Positions 11,992 to 24,057 of a stretch of 64,000 nt of DNA are shown piece after piece. The DNA lies in the NCBI GenBank assembly GCA_027625915.1, contig JANTQA010000047.1, forward strand, positions 1,860,001 through 1,924,000, read 5' to 3'. The position numbers and the translations under genes were made by a program. The DNA comes from Anaeramoeba flamelloides. Lineage: Eukaryota > Metamonada > Anaeramoebidae. The notes under the pieces are model-generated. The model had not been told where the DNA came from and searched no databases. It was given only the letters and a program-made list of their open reading frames with translations. Numbering within the stretch: the stretch's first letter is position 1; each line of letters starts with the position of its first letter.

Positions 11992-12298
11992 TCAGAAAAT
12001 AACGTGTTGCTTTCTAGTGTTTGTAAATCTAGAGTCAAGGGAAGGTTTTGTGGAACGAGAGCTTGTGTTTTTTATAATTTTTTTTTTTTAAAACTCAAAA
12101 AGGAACAAAACAAAACAAGATTTGAAAAAAATGATTTTATTTTAAGATTAATTCTTTATTTTTTTGAGAAATGGCTTAATAAAGGTTACAAAAGAAGTTT
12201 AAGATTTACTTTCTGTTTTGTGATTTCACTGTTAATATATAAACGAATTAAACACTGAATTATTTGTATTGAATATTTTCAAAATAAATAGATATACT

Positions 12299-12489
12299 CA
12301 GTTTCACTTTTAAAACACAAACTTTTAAAGGACATTTAAGGTACAAAAAAAATCTCAAATTAAGTTACAAAATTTCAAATTCTAGTAAAATAAATTGTTT
12401 AAAGTAAAATTCCAAAAAATAGTGCCTTAATTTGAATTTTTTTTGTGCCTTAAATTTTGTTGAAAGTTTGTGTCTTAAAAGTGAATCTG
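12299..12489. repeat. MITE-like hairpin element, copy 1
   Basis: Imperfect terminal inverted repeats of about 27 bp or more (CAGTTTCACTTTTAAAACAC at the left; at the right the complement of CAGATTCACTTTTAAGACAC) enclose about 190 bp, much of which can pair. Related copies lie at about 14870-15205 and 25420-25650. There is no coding capacity. This is typical of a miniature non-autonomous DNA transposon. Confidence 0.65.
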
Positions 12490-13389
12490 AATGAATTTGA
12501 AATCCATATTTTAAGCATAATAACGCCCAAAGAATGAAAAGGGGATTTTCTTATATTATGCACAGGTACTTGTTAATTTTATTTTTTATCTGTTAGATCT
12601 TCGATTTAATAGGACTTTTAATATGAGATAAAAAATGAATTTATTTATTTTTTTTTCCTAAATCCAAAAGGCAAGGTGGAAGGAGATTAGATTGGATATC
12701 TAATAAAAAAAATTTGAGTTTTGTCTGTAAATTGAAATTTTTATGAAGGTTTGGTTTTTATTTAATTCGTTTAAAAAAAATAAATTTTTTTTTATCTTGG
12801 TAATTGGGCAAAAGGGAAAGGATAATTTCAATTGACAAAAGAAAAATCATTTTTTTATTCAACATCTCCAGACACTTTATCCTTATACTCATAACATCGG
12901 ATTTCGTTTAATAAAAATATTTTCCTTTTTTTCACAAATATTAAACCTCTATTAAAAATACCAAATCAGTTGAAAATCTAATAGTTATAAACCAAATTAA
13001 TAAGTAACTATTTCTAATATAAGAAAACCTATTTTTCATTATTAAAGAATTTAAACTTAAAAGGTAACTCAAGCAAAAAACAATTAAAAAATACCCCTGT
13101 AAAGCTTTTTTTCGAAATTTTGATTTTTTTATATAGTAAAAATGGAACTAACAACAAGGAAATAGAAATTCTCAAGGGTTTAAGGACTGTCAATATATTA
13201 TTGTTAGAACACATTACAATCTGAAAAAATAATATATTTTGTGACTTAAAAGAGTTCTGAGTCAAGGGGATTTGTTAAAATATAATATCTAAATATTTTT
13301 TTTTGATAAAGATGTAATTTTGATAAAATATTTTATAATCTAAAAAATCAAATTTTACATTTAAAAGCTTTGAAAATTAAAATTCCTCA
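12490..13389. other. Intergenic A/T-rich sequence
   Basis: No gene, RNA or clear repeat is recognised. One short minus-strand ORF (13029-13265) has no coding signature and no ATG context that I trust. Confidence 0.4.
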
Positions 13390-14700
13390 ATTGACAGCTA
13401 TATATATTTTTTTTTTATCTCAAACATTTTATTTGGAAAAATTTAACTATATAATTTCAAACAACTACTGATAAGAAAGTGATTGTATCACAAAAAAGTT
13501 TAGGATAGTATTGAAGTCACTGTGGAAAGATTTTCGGAAATCCATTTAGTAATTATGCAAAGTTTGGTAATTTTCTGATCTTCTTTTTTTGAATTCTATT
13601 TGGAAAAAATAAGAAGTATTTTACTATTAAATTCCACTTTAAAAATGTTATTTAAAGTTATTTTAGAAGAGTTTAACCAATTTATTTTGCCAATTTTTAA
13701 TCTCATAAATATATAAGGTTTTGCCGCGCTCAAGGATTTACGACATTGGAAAATTAAATTGGTTCAAGTCACTCAATTATTTGATCAATAGACGACATTG
13801 AAAAAAGTCCATCAACTTTCCCGTACTGTTTGGAAATCGAACGAATTCCCTTTCTTTGTTTAAAAACAATGTCTAAAATCAGACAACGTTTGTGTTTTTT
13901 CTCTAAAAGAAATCAATCTCATTTTAAAAAAAGTAAAAACGTTTGGTCTCTTTTTTAGAAGAAAAAAGGAGAGAAGAGACCACTAATCAAAGATTTTCAA
14001 AAGGTGAAAAAAACATTTACCAATTTTTGAAATGAGAAAAAAAAAAAAGATTTTTTTGTACTATGTCAAGTCAAGAAATTTTTGGAGAGGAATAGTTCAA
14101 AATCAGTCACTGTTAAGAACACACAATATATGAGGAGTTTCATGTTTGATCGCTTTCGGAAGTTTCTTAATAAGTGGACAATAAAAGCGGAGATAGAAAC
14201 TCATTGAAAAGTTGAACGATCTGTTTTGTTTCTGTATGAATTTAAACCAAGTTTTATCACCAATGGATGAAAATGTAAAATTTAACTTCAGTGTTTACAG
14301 TAACTTCATTGGGAGAAAAAGATCCTTTGAAGAGTAAGTTCTTCAAAGTACGATTGCAAAATAATCAATTGGTTAAAAATGTGTTTCTTTGTTTTTTATT
14401 GTGTAGAGTTAGATCCCGAGTTAAAAAATAAATAGCACCTCATATTGCTTCATTTGTTCAACAATCACCTTTTATGTTTACTCGTTTTGGTTCTCCTTCC
14501 AGACTCAAAATATGATATTGTTCTAGTGCTAAGATTATATTAATCGTCGTTCTTCGAACTCCTCAACATAATCTTATATCACTTCGAACAATATCATATT
14601 TCTCGTTCTTCCAGGCCAAACTCGCAACATAACAAAGTGATTGTTTCCAAATCAAATCAATAAAGAACGATATTCATTAAATTTTAAAACAAAAAGTAAA
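13390..14700 (+). repeat. Dispersed repeat R1, copy 1
   Basis: About 1.2-1.3 kb, homologous to 28140-29440 (+) and 31835-33000 (-). Anchors shared with copy 2 include AACTACTGATAAGAAAG near 13470, TGTGGAAAGATTTT near 13522, AGTCAAGAAATTTT near 14066, TTTAAACCAAGTTTTATC near 14240 and GTGATTGTTTCCAAATC near 14638. The region matching the small ORF of copy 2 is broken here. The right third (14405-14690) is the best conserved part and contains a stem (TGATATTGTTC ... GAACAATATCA). No reverse transcriptase or transposase was recognised, so the class is unknown. Confidence 0.7.
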
Positions 14701-14869
14701 GTCAGATAAATGTTAATATAATGGCTCTGTTATATGTTTAGTTGATTTTATTATAAGATATGAGTAATCTTTTTATAATCCTAAAAAAGAAAATATTGAA
14801 GAAACAGCATGTACGTGAATTTGATCCCTTCAGACATTTTGATACAATATCACAACAACTATTGTTATC

Positions 14870-15205
14870 TTGTAGTCAACTAAACTTTTAATGAACAAAT
14901 ATTCAACCTAATTTAAGGTAATAAAAAATCTGAAATTGAGTCAGGTCTTTTGGAATTTTTTTTTAAAAATATTATTTTTACTGTGAACTGAATTTTGGGT
15001 CTAAATTTATTTCTTTAGTTATGAGGGATAAAGATGAATTAAAGTAAATTAATTAAAATAGAAAAAAAAACTATTAAAATATTAATATCAAAAAAATAAT
15101 AATATCATTTTCCCTATCCAAATTAAAAATCTCTACCTTAATTTGGAATTTTTTGTAAAATATTTTCAGTTTAAAGTTTATCACTCAAAAATAGAACTGA
15201 GTGGT
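14870..15205. repeat. MITE-like hairpin element, copy 2 (decayed)
   Basis: The left part (CAACTAAACTTTTAATGAAC ... TTTAAGGTA ... AATCTGAAATTGAG) and the right part (TACCTTAATTTGGAATTTTT ... TTTAAAGTTTATCACTC) match the two arms of the hairpin at 12299-12489. The copy is diverged and its loop is longer. Confidence 0.45.
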
Positions 15206-16049
15206 AATATAATTATTTTTAAGGAAAGGGTAGCTTGAGTAATTTATTATATAGATTATAATACTTTCTTTTAATTTAGATTTAAGTGGTCCTAATCGAC
15301 TATTAGTATATTATTATATATATATAAATAAGCTTAATTTCAAAAATAGCGGCAAATTTTTGATTGAAAAAAAATTGTAGTTCCTCATTTAGTGAATACC
15401 AAAACTCAACCCAGAAAAATCAGAACTTAAAACTAAAAAATAACTGTCTAAAACACACTTTTCTGTTTTAATTATTATTTCTAATAAAAGAATAGAGAAA
15501 AGAAACCCATAAAGAAAAAAAGAAATCTGACCCTATTTTTGAAATTTAGCTTATATATATTTTTTTGGGAATAAAAATGTTTTGTTAAGATTTGAAATTA
15601 TTTTCTATTGTATAAAAAACCTTATACAATAGAGTATATCGGAAGGGCAGTATTGATTTGGGGAATTATTTAATTCCAGGGTTTGGGTAATAAGTGTTTG
15701 CTAATTACTCACTGAAATTGTCAGTTTTATGGGAAGAAATCACTGCTAAGGTGTGTTTTTAAAGACTTGGCTAGAGCAGTGATACTTGTATGTAGAAAAC
15801 GAAAGTTTACCCATTAATTCAAAAAAAAAAAAAATCATATGTAAATTTATCAAAGGTGTATCAGAACCACTTTAACCAAAATTAAAAGTGGGTATTCGGA
15901 TCGAAATTGCAAATTTATTAGGTTCACCCATCCTTAAAAAAAGTAAATAAATTTATTAATAATTGAAAAAATAAATTGCCAAATATAAATATAATTTTAC
16001 CCCTTATGTATGAATTTGAAAAGATCTTTCGAAGATATTTTAAAATTAT
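15206..16049. other. Intergenic sequence with one short hairpin
   Basis: Nothing coding is recognised. A perfect 11-bp inverted repeat, CTATTGTATAA at 15605-15615 and TTATACAATAG at 15622-15632, could form a small stem-loop. Its role is unknown. Confidence 0.35.
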
Positions 16050-16750
16050 TTATTCTCAAAAAAGGTTTCAAGGCTTTTTGAAATTTTCCCCAAAAACCCA
16101 TAGAACTTGAAAAAAAATTAACATAAAAAAATAACAATATTGGGAACTGTCCTCAAAAAAGAACAAGTGTAGATAATTCTAATAATTGTTTATCTAAATT
16201 TTTAAGGTATTCCTCAGAAAAACAAATCATTTATTTCACAAGATCACTCAACAAATAACTCAAAACAGAAGACACTTTATAATCAATGACTCTAAATAAA
16301 TGCATAGATTCACACCACATCGTATGGGTTCAATCTTGTCTATGTGTACTGAGACATTATATTAATTTTGATCTCAAGAATAGTTTCCAAAATTTTAATG
16401 TTTACTGTTCTTAGAATAATAAATGGAAAAACATTTCCGCTCACTTCTTTTTATCCTTTTCTGATAATTTCAAGTTATAAATTGAAATTAGGACTATTTA
16501 TTTATTTGAGTTCTTTTTTTGTTACAATATATTTGGTAAACTAATCACCCAAAATCAAAGTATTTTTTTGGATGAGTGCAAAAACGAAAATAAAGGAAAT
16601 TTTGATCTAATTTATAAGCCAAACACAAGTAAAGAATATTACGGACGGTTGAGTTGATAAATTCTTTTTTAAATTGCTTAATTTGTTTTTAATAGCCTAA
16701 GATTACCCATTCATTTTTCTGGTTTGTTGTTTAAAGTTTCGAGGTACTGT
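16050..16750 (+). pseudogene. Relic of an unrecognised protein-coding sequence
   Basis: One reading frame of the plus strand stays protein-like over several hundred bases although it is interrupted several times. Legible segments include CIDSHHIVWVQSCLCVLRHY (16302-16361) and ECKNENKGNFDLIYKPNTSK (from about 16575). The composition (Cys, Trp, His, alternating hydrophobic residues) differs from the surrounding poly-A/T spacer. I do not recognise the family. It could be a dead host gene or a mobile-element relic. Confidence 0.4.
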
Positions 16751-17183
16751 TATTTTCCAATTAATAAATGAAAATTTTTGTTTCAATTTTATAAATGTAT
16801 ATTATTTATTTTACTGCTACAATCAAATTAACAGAGAAAAAATTTTATCTTAGTGTTCAAGATGGAAGTTTATATTATTGTCTAAAAATATCATTTTCGT
16901 AAACGGTATTGTCAAGATCCTTAGATTTGCTTCAACTTTAAAACTAGAAAAAAATTTTGGCTGTGAACTAAAAATTTTCATTTTTTAATTGGAAAATAAT
17001 AGTATTATTTCTAGAGAGAACATACACAAATAAAGTCTTCAGAGGTCTACTGAATTAAGTGGTTGGGTGCGTAAACCTCTCTTATAAACCTCTTAGGTGT
17101 GACCAATAATTGCATCTTAAACAACAAATCTGCAATTAATTATTTCTTTGAGAATTCTTTTCCAACAAGAAAGAAATTTTTTT

Positions 17184-17391
17184 TTTTCATTTAAAGGTAC
17201 CAGTGAAGGAGTCGAAAGAGAAGATACTTTTTAGTGAAGAGAGTCTGTTGTTTTGTTGCCAAAGAACAAGTGATCCAATTCCACAAATCCCAAATTATTT
17301 AATTTTGTTTAAATCTTACGTAATCACAAAAACACAATTTGAAGAACAAAAAAAATATAAAAATAAAGAAAAAAATGAAAAAAAAAAATGA
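17184..17391 (+). CDS. Possible terminal exon of an unrecognised gene
   Basis: The open frame starts right after a good 3' splice site (poly-T then CATTTAAAG, followed by GTACC) and runs to TGA at 17389-17391. It encodes VPVKESKEKILFSEESLLFC, then a hydrophobic PNYLILFKSYVITKTQFEEQ and a Lys/Asn/Glu tail. The AG|GT junction resembles the confirmed exon starts of the uS8 and acyltransferase genes. I found no upstream exon that joins cleanly; the broken frame at 16050-16750 lies upstream but need not be the same gene. It could also be a chance frame. Confidence 0.3.
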
Positions 17392-17602
17392 TTGCTTTGT
17401 GCCAGCTTGTAATTTAAAGAATCTGACTTAACTAACAAATTAAAGACATCAGTTAAGAAAGGCTCTATTTTAAATAATAAAGGATTTGAATTTAATTCTT
17501 TATTTGGTTACAAACCAGCTATTTATTGAATTGTTATGTTAAAAAGGATCAAAAATTTTGATTTTTTTTTTCTTTTTAATTTTATACAACCAAACGGAAA
17601 GC

Positions 17603-18189
17603 TTACCAATCAGAATCAGAAGATTGAGAATCATCATCGGAATCTGATTCTGCCTCGTTATTTTTCTTGTTCTCAGCTTTGTCAATTGTTTGAAGAACAT
17701 CTTTAATTAATTCCTTGCTTTCATCTTGATATTGTTTTTTTGAAATATAATAGCTTAAATTCTTTTGTAAAATGGCTTTTTCTTCTTGGTTTCTTCTTGA
17801 CTTTTCTTCCTCTATTATAGGTGAGGATGGAAATCACAGGTCGTTTGTTGTTTTTTGTTATTTTTTTTTTTTTTAGAGAAGGATTTTGTTATTAAATTTG
17901 TGTTTTTTTTTTTTTTTTTTATATTCGATCTTAAAGAAATGAAAATGTTAAAAACAAAAAAGAAGAAAAGAAAGAATTGAAAGAGATTATCATTAAATTA
18001 ACACATACCAACAATGCTTTTTATCATAATTTTGTCAATACGCTCAGGTCGATTGTTTTTTCTTTTGGATTTTTTGTTTCTGTTTCTTCTTTTTTGATTT
18101 CTTCGTGATTGAGAATATTTCTTTCGATTTTCTTCATTCTTTTTTTGTCTAAATAACATCATTTGTTTTTTTAGGATCCTACTTGTCAT
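17603..18189 (-). CDS. Two-exon small protein: basic N-terminus, acidic C-terminus
   Basis: Unrecognised protein of about 128-130 aa, possibly nuclear or nucleolar. Exon 1 starts at ATG 18189 and encodes about 60 residues packed with Lys/Arg (MTSRILKKQMMLFRQKK, RRNQKRRNRNKKSKRKNN). Exon 2 (17603-17812) encodes RNLSYYISKKQYQDESKELI, then IDKAENKKNNEAE and ends with a Ser/Asp run plus a final Trp and TAA. The intron is about 200 nt with long A-runs. The 3' splice site is CTATAATAG. The strongest-looking 5' site (G|GTATGTG at 18009/18008) does not keep the frame. GTTGGT (exon 1 ending at 18013) or GTGTTA (ending at 18005, with a shifted acceptor) does, so the junction needs transcript evidence. 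Basic start plus acidic Ser/Asp end is common in ribosome-biogenesis and chaperone-like proteins, but I assign no function. Confidence 0.65.
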
Positions 18190-18431
18190 TTTTGTGTTTA
18201 AATGGTTTTCTTGGAAAAATTTATTTTAATAAAAAATGACGAGTTTCAATTTCAATCTGAAGAGACAATTATTGACTTTTAATTCAGAAAATTCATTCAA
18301 ATAAAAAGTTTATTTATCTCTCGTATTCCTCACAAATAATTATTGTTTTTTGATCGAAGGTTTTTGTTTTACTGGGGGACTAGTGTCTCTTGTTTTTTTT
18401 TTTCAAATATTTTGGAAATTGGAAATTTATT

Positions 18432-18960
18432 TTAAGGGAATAGTATACATAAATAAAATCTTCTCGTAAATTAAATAAAAAATTCCAAAAAAAATTTATA
18501 ACAAATATTGAAATTGAAAAATCAAGTAAATTCTGGGGACTACAACAGCGAAACTTACTTTTCAAAACTATTTTCCAAAATGAATTATTATTTTTAAAAA
18601 AGTTTGATCCATTTTTTTCATATTTGAAAAGTTCAAAATTTAACATATTTTCTGAATTATTTTAAAAAAACTTATTTTCTTTGAAAGAAGAAAGAAATCT
18701 TATTATCTGTGAAATAACTGTTTAAAAATAAACTTTCAGAATCTAACAACTAAGTTCTAAAATAACTCAGGGTATAAATTCTACTTAATTTGAAAAAAAA
18801 AATACATTAATTATTTTTAATTTGAAAAAAATATAATTATGTTTATTCAAAGAACCCGTTAAAACAATTTTTTCTTTTTCTTCACCAAAAAAATATGGGA
18901 AAAATAACCAAACCATTAAATGGAAAATTCTTACATATCATTTTTTTTTAAAATTCTTGA
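18432..18960 (+). mobile_element. Partial TTAA-type element (left end only)
   Basis: Begins TTAAGGGAATAGTATAC at 18432. Over about 500 bp it matches the left half of the complete element at 34665-35884: shared AAAAGTTCAAAATT..AACATATTT near 18630 and TTCTTTGAAAGAAGA near 18680. No matching right end was found downstream, so it looks truncated or too decayed. Confidence 0.55.
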
Positions 18961-21402
18961 AAATTCAATTTAAAACCCCTAAGAAAAATTTTTCAAATGT
19001 TGAAATTTTTTTTTTCAAGTTATTTTTTTTTTTTATGTAACTATACAATTTTTAATTAGAAATTTTTCTTTCAAAGATAATTATTTATACATATTATCTC
19101 TTAGAATCCCTTGATAACAATTCAAATTAAAAAATTTTTTTCGAATGTAATTAGTATATTTGGGGTTCTGAGAGATATATTAAGTTATTAGAAAAAAAAA
19201 AACAGGTGTTTTATTATTAAAGTCTTTTTTCTTTTTTCTTTTTTTTTTTTTTTGGTGTAAATTATAATATTACTTTCTTCTTCAAAGAAAATCATTTTTT
19301 CCTCAAAAGTTCTCCAAAAAGCTGTTTTGAAAAAGTTGTTTATTATTTTTAAAAAAACATTTTACAAACTTTTTTTATTAATAAATCGAAATAAATGAAA
19401 ACTTTGGGGTTTGAGTGGTTGTTTGAGGTGTGTTTAAAGGTCCTTTTCATTTCTATTTAAAATCCCCACTTTATCTTAAATTTCCTATTTACAAAGTTTT
19501 AATTTTTAAATTACTTATAAATTCTAATAAATTTCAAAAAATTTTTAGTTCATTTTCCATTTTTATAAATTTTTGAACTGTTTCTTATCAAACATTCCCT
19601 GCCAAAGTATATTTTGTAGAACAATTAATTTTACAGGGTTTTTTAACACTTGAAATCATAAAATGCTTTATTCAAAGCTTGATCAGAATAATTTCAAAAA
19701 GGAAAATCAAGTAAAAATTCCCAAACATAAATTGCAATTTTTATGTATCAAAGAAAAATAAATAAAAAAGTCCCTACTTTTTTAAAGGCTTAGTAGAAAT
19801 TTTATTAAAGAATGGAGAGCTTCCACAGTTTGATTGACGAAAAATATTAATTTATTTTATTAGTATTTTAAATAGCCAGATAATTCACAATTTCAGATAT
19901 ATTTAAAGTACCAATGGTTCGTCGTTTTAACTGGAAATTATCTCAAGAATAAAAAAATAATCGAATTTTCTCAACAATCAAAATAAATTTCAAATCAATT
20001 TTTTTTTTTTGATCGTAAATCTAACCGAATTTTTTTCAAGCATTTTTAAACATTACCCTAATCCAAAATAGTTGGAATTGATAAAAATTCGATCAGTAAG
20101 CATATACATTGGAATCTTATCGGCTCTGAGATATTAAGGATCTCAGATCTTTTGAAAGAGGAAAATCATTATAAATTCGAAAAAATAAACTAATTTCATA
20201 AATTTTGATTATTTACATTTTCTGTTGACAAGAATCTTCACACTTGCCAGAAATAAGGTGCTAAAATCGAAGAGTCAATTCCCTAACATAAATTTTTGAC
20301 AAATCTTAAAATTTTAGAATAATTTTTTGGAAATTCACTAAAAGAGATAAATTATTTCCGTAAAGTGAAACAAATTTCAAGAACAAAAATTTAACCTTGT
20401 TTTATATCATATTTAAGAATTTAGTCATCCTTTTGCAAAAGTGAAAAAAAGGTAAAAAAAAATTACTTTGGAAAAATATTTTTCAGAATTCTAAAAATTT
20501 CTATTTTGACAAAGATTGAAATCAGCAAAATGACACCTTGTACATGTATTTTTTGAGTAACCGAAAATTCACATTGCAAAAAATCATTTCGTAAAATGAA
20601 TATTTTTTTAAAACAATGCTACAAATTGAAAAAAGTCTTTATTTTTTCAAATAGAAAGTTTTATTTTGAAATTTGATTGGGTAATTCGGTTTTGAATAAT
20701 TTTACATAAATTATCTTCAGTAATTCACTTAAATAAGCTTTTTTAATCTCTTTTGTATTTTAAACTTTTACAACTATTATTTCAAATTATTATGGAAAAA
20801 AGTAAAATTTATATTTCAATTTTCCAAAAAAAAATTTTTGTAATTTTAGTGATTTAAAGGAATACCTTTGTCACAAAGACCAAAAATGGGATACTTTTCA
20901 TAAGGGTTGAACTCTTCAAGTCTTTATAGAATTTTATTTTTTTTATAAAACAAGAAAGGCGTAAAATATTACATTAATATTTTTGACAGTTTTTTAAGGA
21001 AAGGGATTTAGACACCAACTCTACGAATTGAATCAAATTAACTTTTGATCAAAAACGAATTACGTTTTTAGAAAAAATTATTCATAATTAAGAAATTTCA
21101 TAATGAACAGATCTGTTCATTTCTATCTTGTAGTTTGGTTTTTACTTTACCCAAATTTCTAAAATAATATGTTTTTATTTATGAATATTAAAAAGATATG
21201 AAACTCAAAAAACAGTTGAAACCTAACTATCTAAATCCCAAATCCCCCTTCTCATGAAAATAAAAACAAGAAACATAATATTTCACATCATTTTTTTATC
21301 TTTTCGAATTTTTTATTTTAAATTTTTCAATTTTTGCTACCCCAAACCGTCACTTCTTTGGCTGGTATTTGACTATTAAACAAGAACGAGAAATTATCAA
21401 AA
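18961..21402. other. Long intergenic stretch without recognised features
   Basis: About 2.4 kb of A/T-rich sequence with homopolymer runs (for example T-runs near 19020 and 19240). No frame longer than about 60 codons with coding character, no RNA gene and no clear repeat border. It may contain the rest of the decayed element that starts at 18432, plus the promoter of the gene at 21403. Confidence 0.4.
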
Positions 21403-22207
21403 ATGACTGTTTTATTGCAACAATTCATTTTGTCAAGCGAAAACGAGATTGTTAACCAATTTTGCGAGGATGAAGAGATCCCTTATTATCATTTTAATTT
21501 TAAAGCTGCTGCAAAAGAACTCAAACTATTTAAGTGTTCTAAAAACAAAAGTAGGGCTTCATTTGAAAGGCTTCTAGGACACCATGGGCTATCTAATCTT
21601 GAAAAATCACTTCAGCAATCTTCATGCAAAGAGTAAGTTATCTTTGATTTTTTTGTTATTTTTTTTCTTAATATCTTCTCTTTGCTATTTTCGTTTTTTT
21701 GTGGAAAAATAATCCAAAACTAATTGCATTTTTTATTTCATGATTTCGAATCAACCCCTCTTTTTTCTTTTCTTTTTTTATTGGTATAGTGTCTATTTTG
21801 AAAACCTTCTTCAAAGAGCGATCAAAAATAATAAAATTTTGGCTCAAAAAAATTCTGCTTCAAGGTCTCTTTCAAGAAAATTTAAAAGAGAAAGGTTTGT
21901 TTTTGTCGTTTTGTATTTTTTTTTTTGAAAGAATAGACTTTTGTTTCCTTCTTGATCTCCAACTTACTAAAATTTTCCTCAAATATTTCGAATTTCAAAA
22001 AAAAAAAAAAAACAAACAAACCCCTCTTTAAAAAACAAATATTTTCTTTTACCTTTTTTATAAAATAGGAAGCAGCTCACCAAATTCAAAAAGTGTTATT
22101 TTTTAATGACTGATCTTGAAAAAATAGCAATTGGAAGAGGTAAAGAACTTCCCAATTTATCTGTTGAACTTATTGTACAACTCTCAACCTTAACAAACCA
22201 AAATTAA
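21403..22207 (+). CDS. Three-exon conserved-looking 157-aa protein of unknown function
   Basis: The ATG at 21403 opens exon 1 (21403-21632), which ends GA|GTAAGT. Exon 2 is 21790-21894, after TTGGTATAG and before GTTTGT. Exon 3 is 22069-22207, after AAAATAG and ending in TAA. Both introns (157 and 174 nt) are phase 2 and all three exons stay in frame, giving 157 residues. The protein has an acidic, aromatic N-terminal part (MTVLLQQFILSSENEIVNQF, EEIPYYHFNF). A basic middle follows (NSASRSLSRKFKRERKQLTK), then a hydrophobic C-terminal helix region (LPNLSVELIVQLSTLTNQN). I see no transmembrane segment or signal peptide and do not recognise a domain. The splice structure itself is strong evidence that the gene is real. 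Confidence 0.75.
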
Positions 22208-22789
22208 GAAATGGGTTTGTTTTTGTATGTATGTGTAATTCTAAGAACCAATTCTTTGGGATTATTTATTGGGTTGTCTATTTCGGATTTTTTTTACCCA
22301 AAAAAAAATTGTCATTTTTCAGAGAAATAAATTTAATATTTATTTTTAATTTTAAAACTTTTTGGTTTTTGCCATAGCTTTGTTTGTTTCTGTGCTTTAA
22401 AATTTCAAAGGACGCATTTTAGTGAATATCTCTTTTCCTCCCAAATCCTGTATTTTTTTAAGATCTCAATTAAAACAAAGAATGAATATAAAAAACAAAA
22501 AAAATATTGAGAAAGCGACGATTTCTCTCTTCTTTTGATGTTTTCTTGATTAAATTTATGACCAAGTTTATAAAATTGTGATATTCGAATTAAAGCGGTG
22601 ATAATTTTTTTTTTTACGATTCTTTTGTCACTAATATACTGATAAATTTTAATTTATTTTATTAAATTTTTCGTTCAATTTCCATTTTTGAATCTCAATT
22701 AACTCAACATAGAAAACAACTTCAGGGAAAGAATCTTTTGAAAGTCAAAATAATTTTACAAAGTTTCTTCAGATTTAAAACTATTATTT
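22208..22789. other. Intergenic spacer
   Basis: 3' flank of the three-exon gene. A/T-rich, no feature recognised. Confidence 0.4.
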
Positions 22790-23300
22790 GCATTAATCAA
22801 AGCTTGTGTAAACAACTTTGTAAAAAAAATAATGAATTAAAAATTTTCAAGATATTTCTTTGAGTTTATCAGTATTTACCAAAAATAGAGGTTTCCAGAG
22901 TCTAAAACCCCAAGCTTTACAATAAATTGTGATTTTTTTCTTAGTGTCCCAACAACCACGTAATAGAGAAGATTCAAGAGTCTACCTAAGTTCAAATCAA
23001 TTTTGAAAGTAAACTCCTTGATATTTTTCTGTAAATTTTAAATTCTGAAGGAAATTTTGTCTAAAATTTTTCGTAATTTATTCTTTTTTTTTTCAAATAA
23101 TTATTCATTTTTGAAACAAAAGTAAAATTCTCAAAAATAACCCATTTTTTTTGAGAATAATTATCCAATTTGATCCTTTATTTTTAGAATTTCTTTTTTA
23201 ATATTCAAACTGAAAGAAGTTATTATATTATTTATTTGTTGTAAATTGTCGGATTCTTTGATCATTGAACACGAAAGCTTCCGAAAAAAAATAAATCCAA
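22790..23300. repeat. Decayed dispersed repeat R4, copy 1
   Basis: Shares AAGTTCAAATCAATTTTGAA (22991-23010) and AATTTGATCCTTTATTTTTA (near 23167) plus the order of neighbouring blocks with 62690-63600. In the latter, related blocks occur twice in tandem. No ends or coding content were recognised. Confidence 0.4.
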
Positions 23301-23469
23301 CAGAGTATTAGATAAAAATATTTGGGTATCCTGTCTTAAACTTTTAGATATATTGTTGTTTTGTGAAAACGCATGCAGACACATATTTCCCATATGGTAT
23401 TGAATTGTTGAAAAAACCATAATAAACCCCTTTTATTTTCTTTTGATTTTATATTTTTGTTTTGTTTAG

Positions 23470-23826
23470 GTTAACATTATAGCCAATTTAACCAATAACA
23501 GGGACAATAATTTTTCATGTAAAGATCAGATTGTTTCAATTCAAAAGTGTCTTGAGTGAGTTCTCATACATTCCGTTATGCAGACTAGTTTGGAATAAAC
23601 TGTTATTTATTTGTTAGGTCATTCCCAACACAAATTTTTCTAATTTCCTTTCTTTCAAGCGGCCACTTGAAAAATGGAAGTATTATTTAGATAGATATCT
23701 CGAAAAGTTTTATCCGAAAATAAATGAGGTATGGTATTTGGAGGTATTTAAATTAGTTGTTTTATTGAAACCGATTAATTTATTTTTAATCATGACAATT
23801 TCATTTTCCCAATTTTTGATAAAGGA
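23470..23826 (+). CDS. Possible exons of an unrecognised gene
   Basis: After a good acceptor (TTTTGTTTAG) the frame from 23470 reads VNIIANLTNNRDNNFSCKDQ and on to CLE, then meets a donor GA|GTGAGT at 23555/23556. A 62-nt candidate intron ends TTGTTAG at 23617. Beyond it two frames look usable: the phase-consistent one stops at 23690, and another, containing KRPLEKWKYYLDRYLEKFYP, is open to about 23826. The first part resembles an ARM/HEAT-type helix by eye only. No start exon was found. It may be a gene fragment or relic. Confidence 0.3.
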
Positions 23827-24057
23827 ATGATTTAAACATAAATACCCATTGTTTACCCAAAATAGTGGATATATTAGTAACTTTTCACACCATACACAAT
23901 AGATGTGAGATTATAACTTCATTGATTGTCTTTTTTAAAAAAAAATGTTAGATAATTATTTTTTTAAAAAAAGAGACAAAAAAAATAAGAAAAAAAATGA
24001 ATATATTATAATAAAAAAAATTATAAACTTATTTTGGAAAAAAAATCTTGGAAACAG

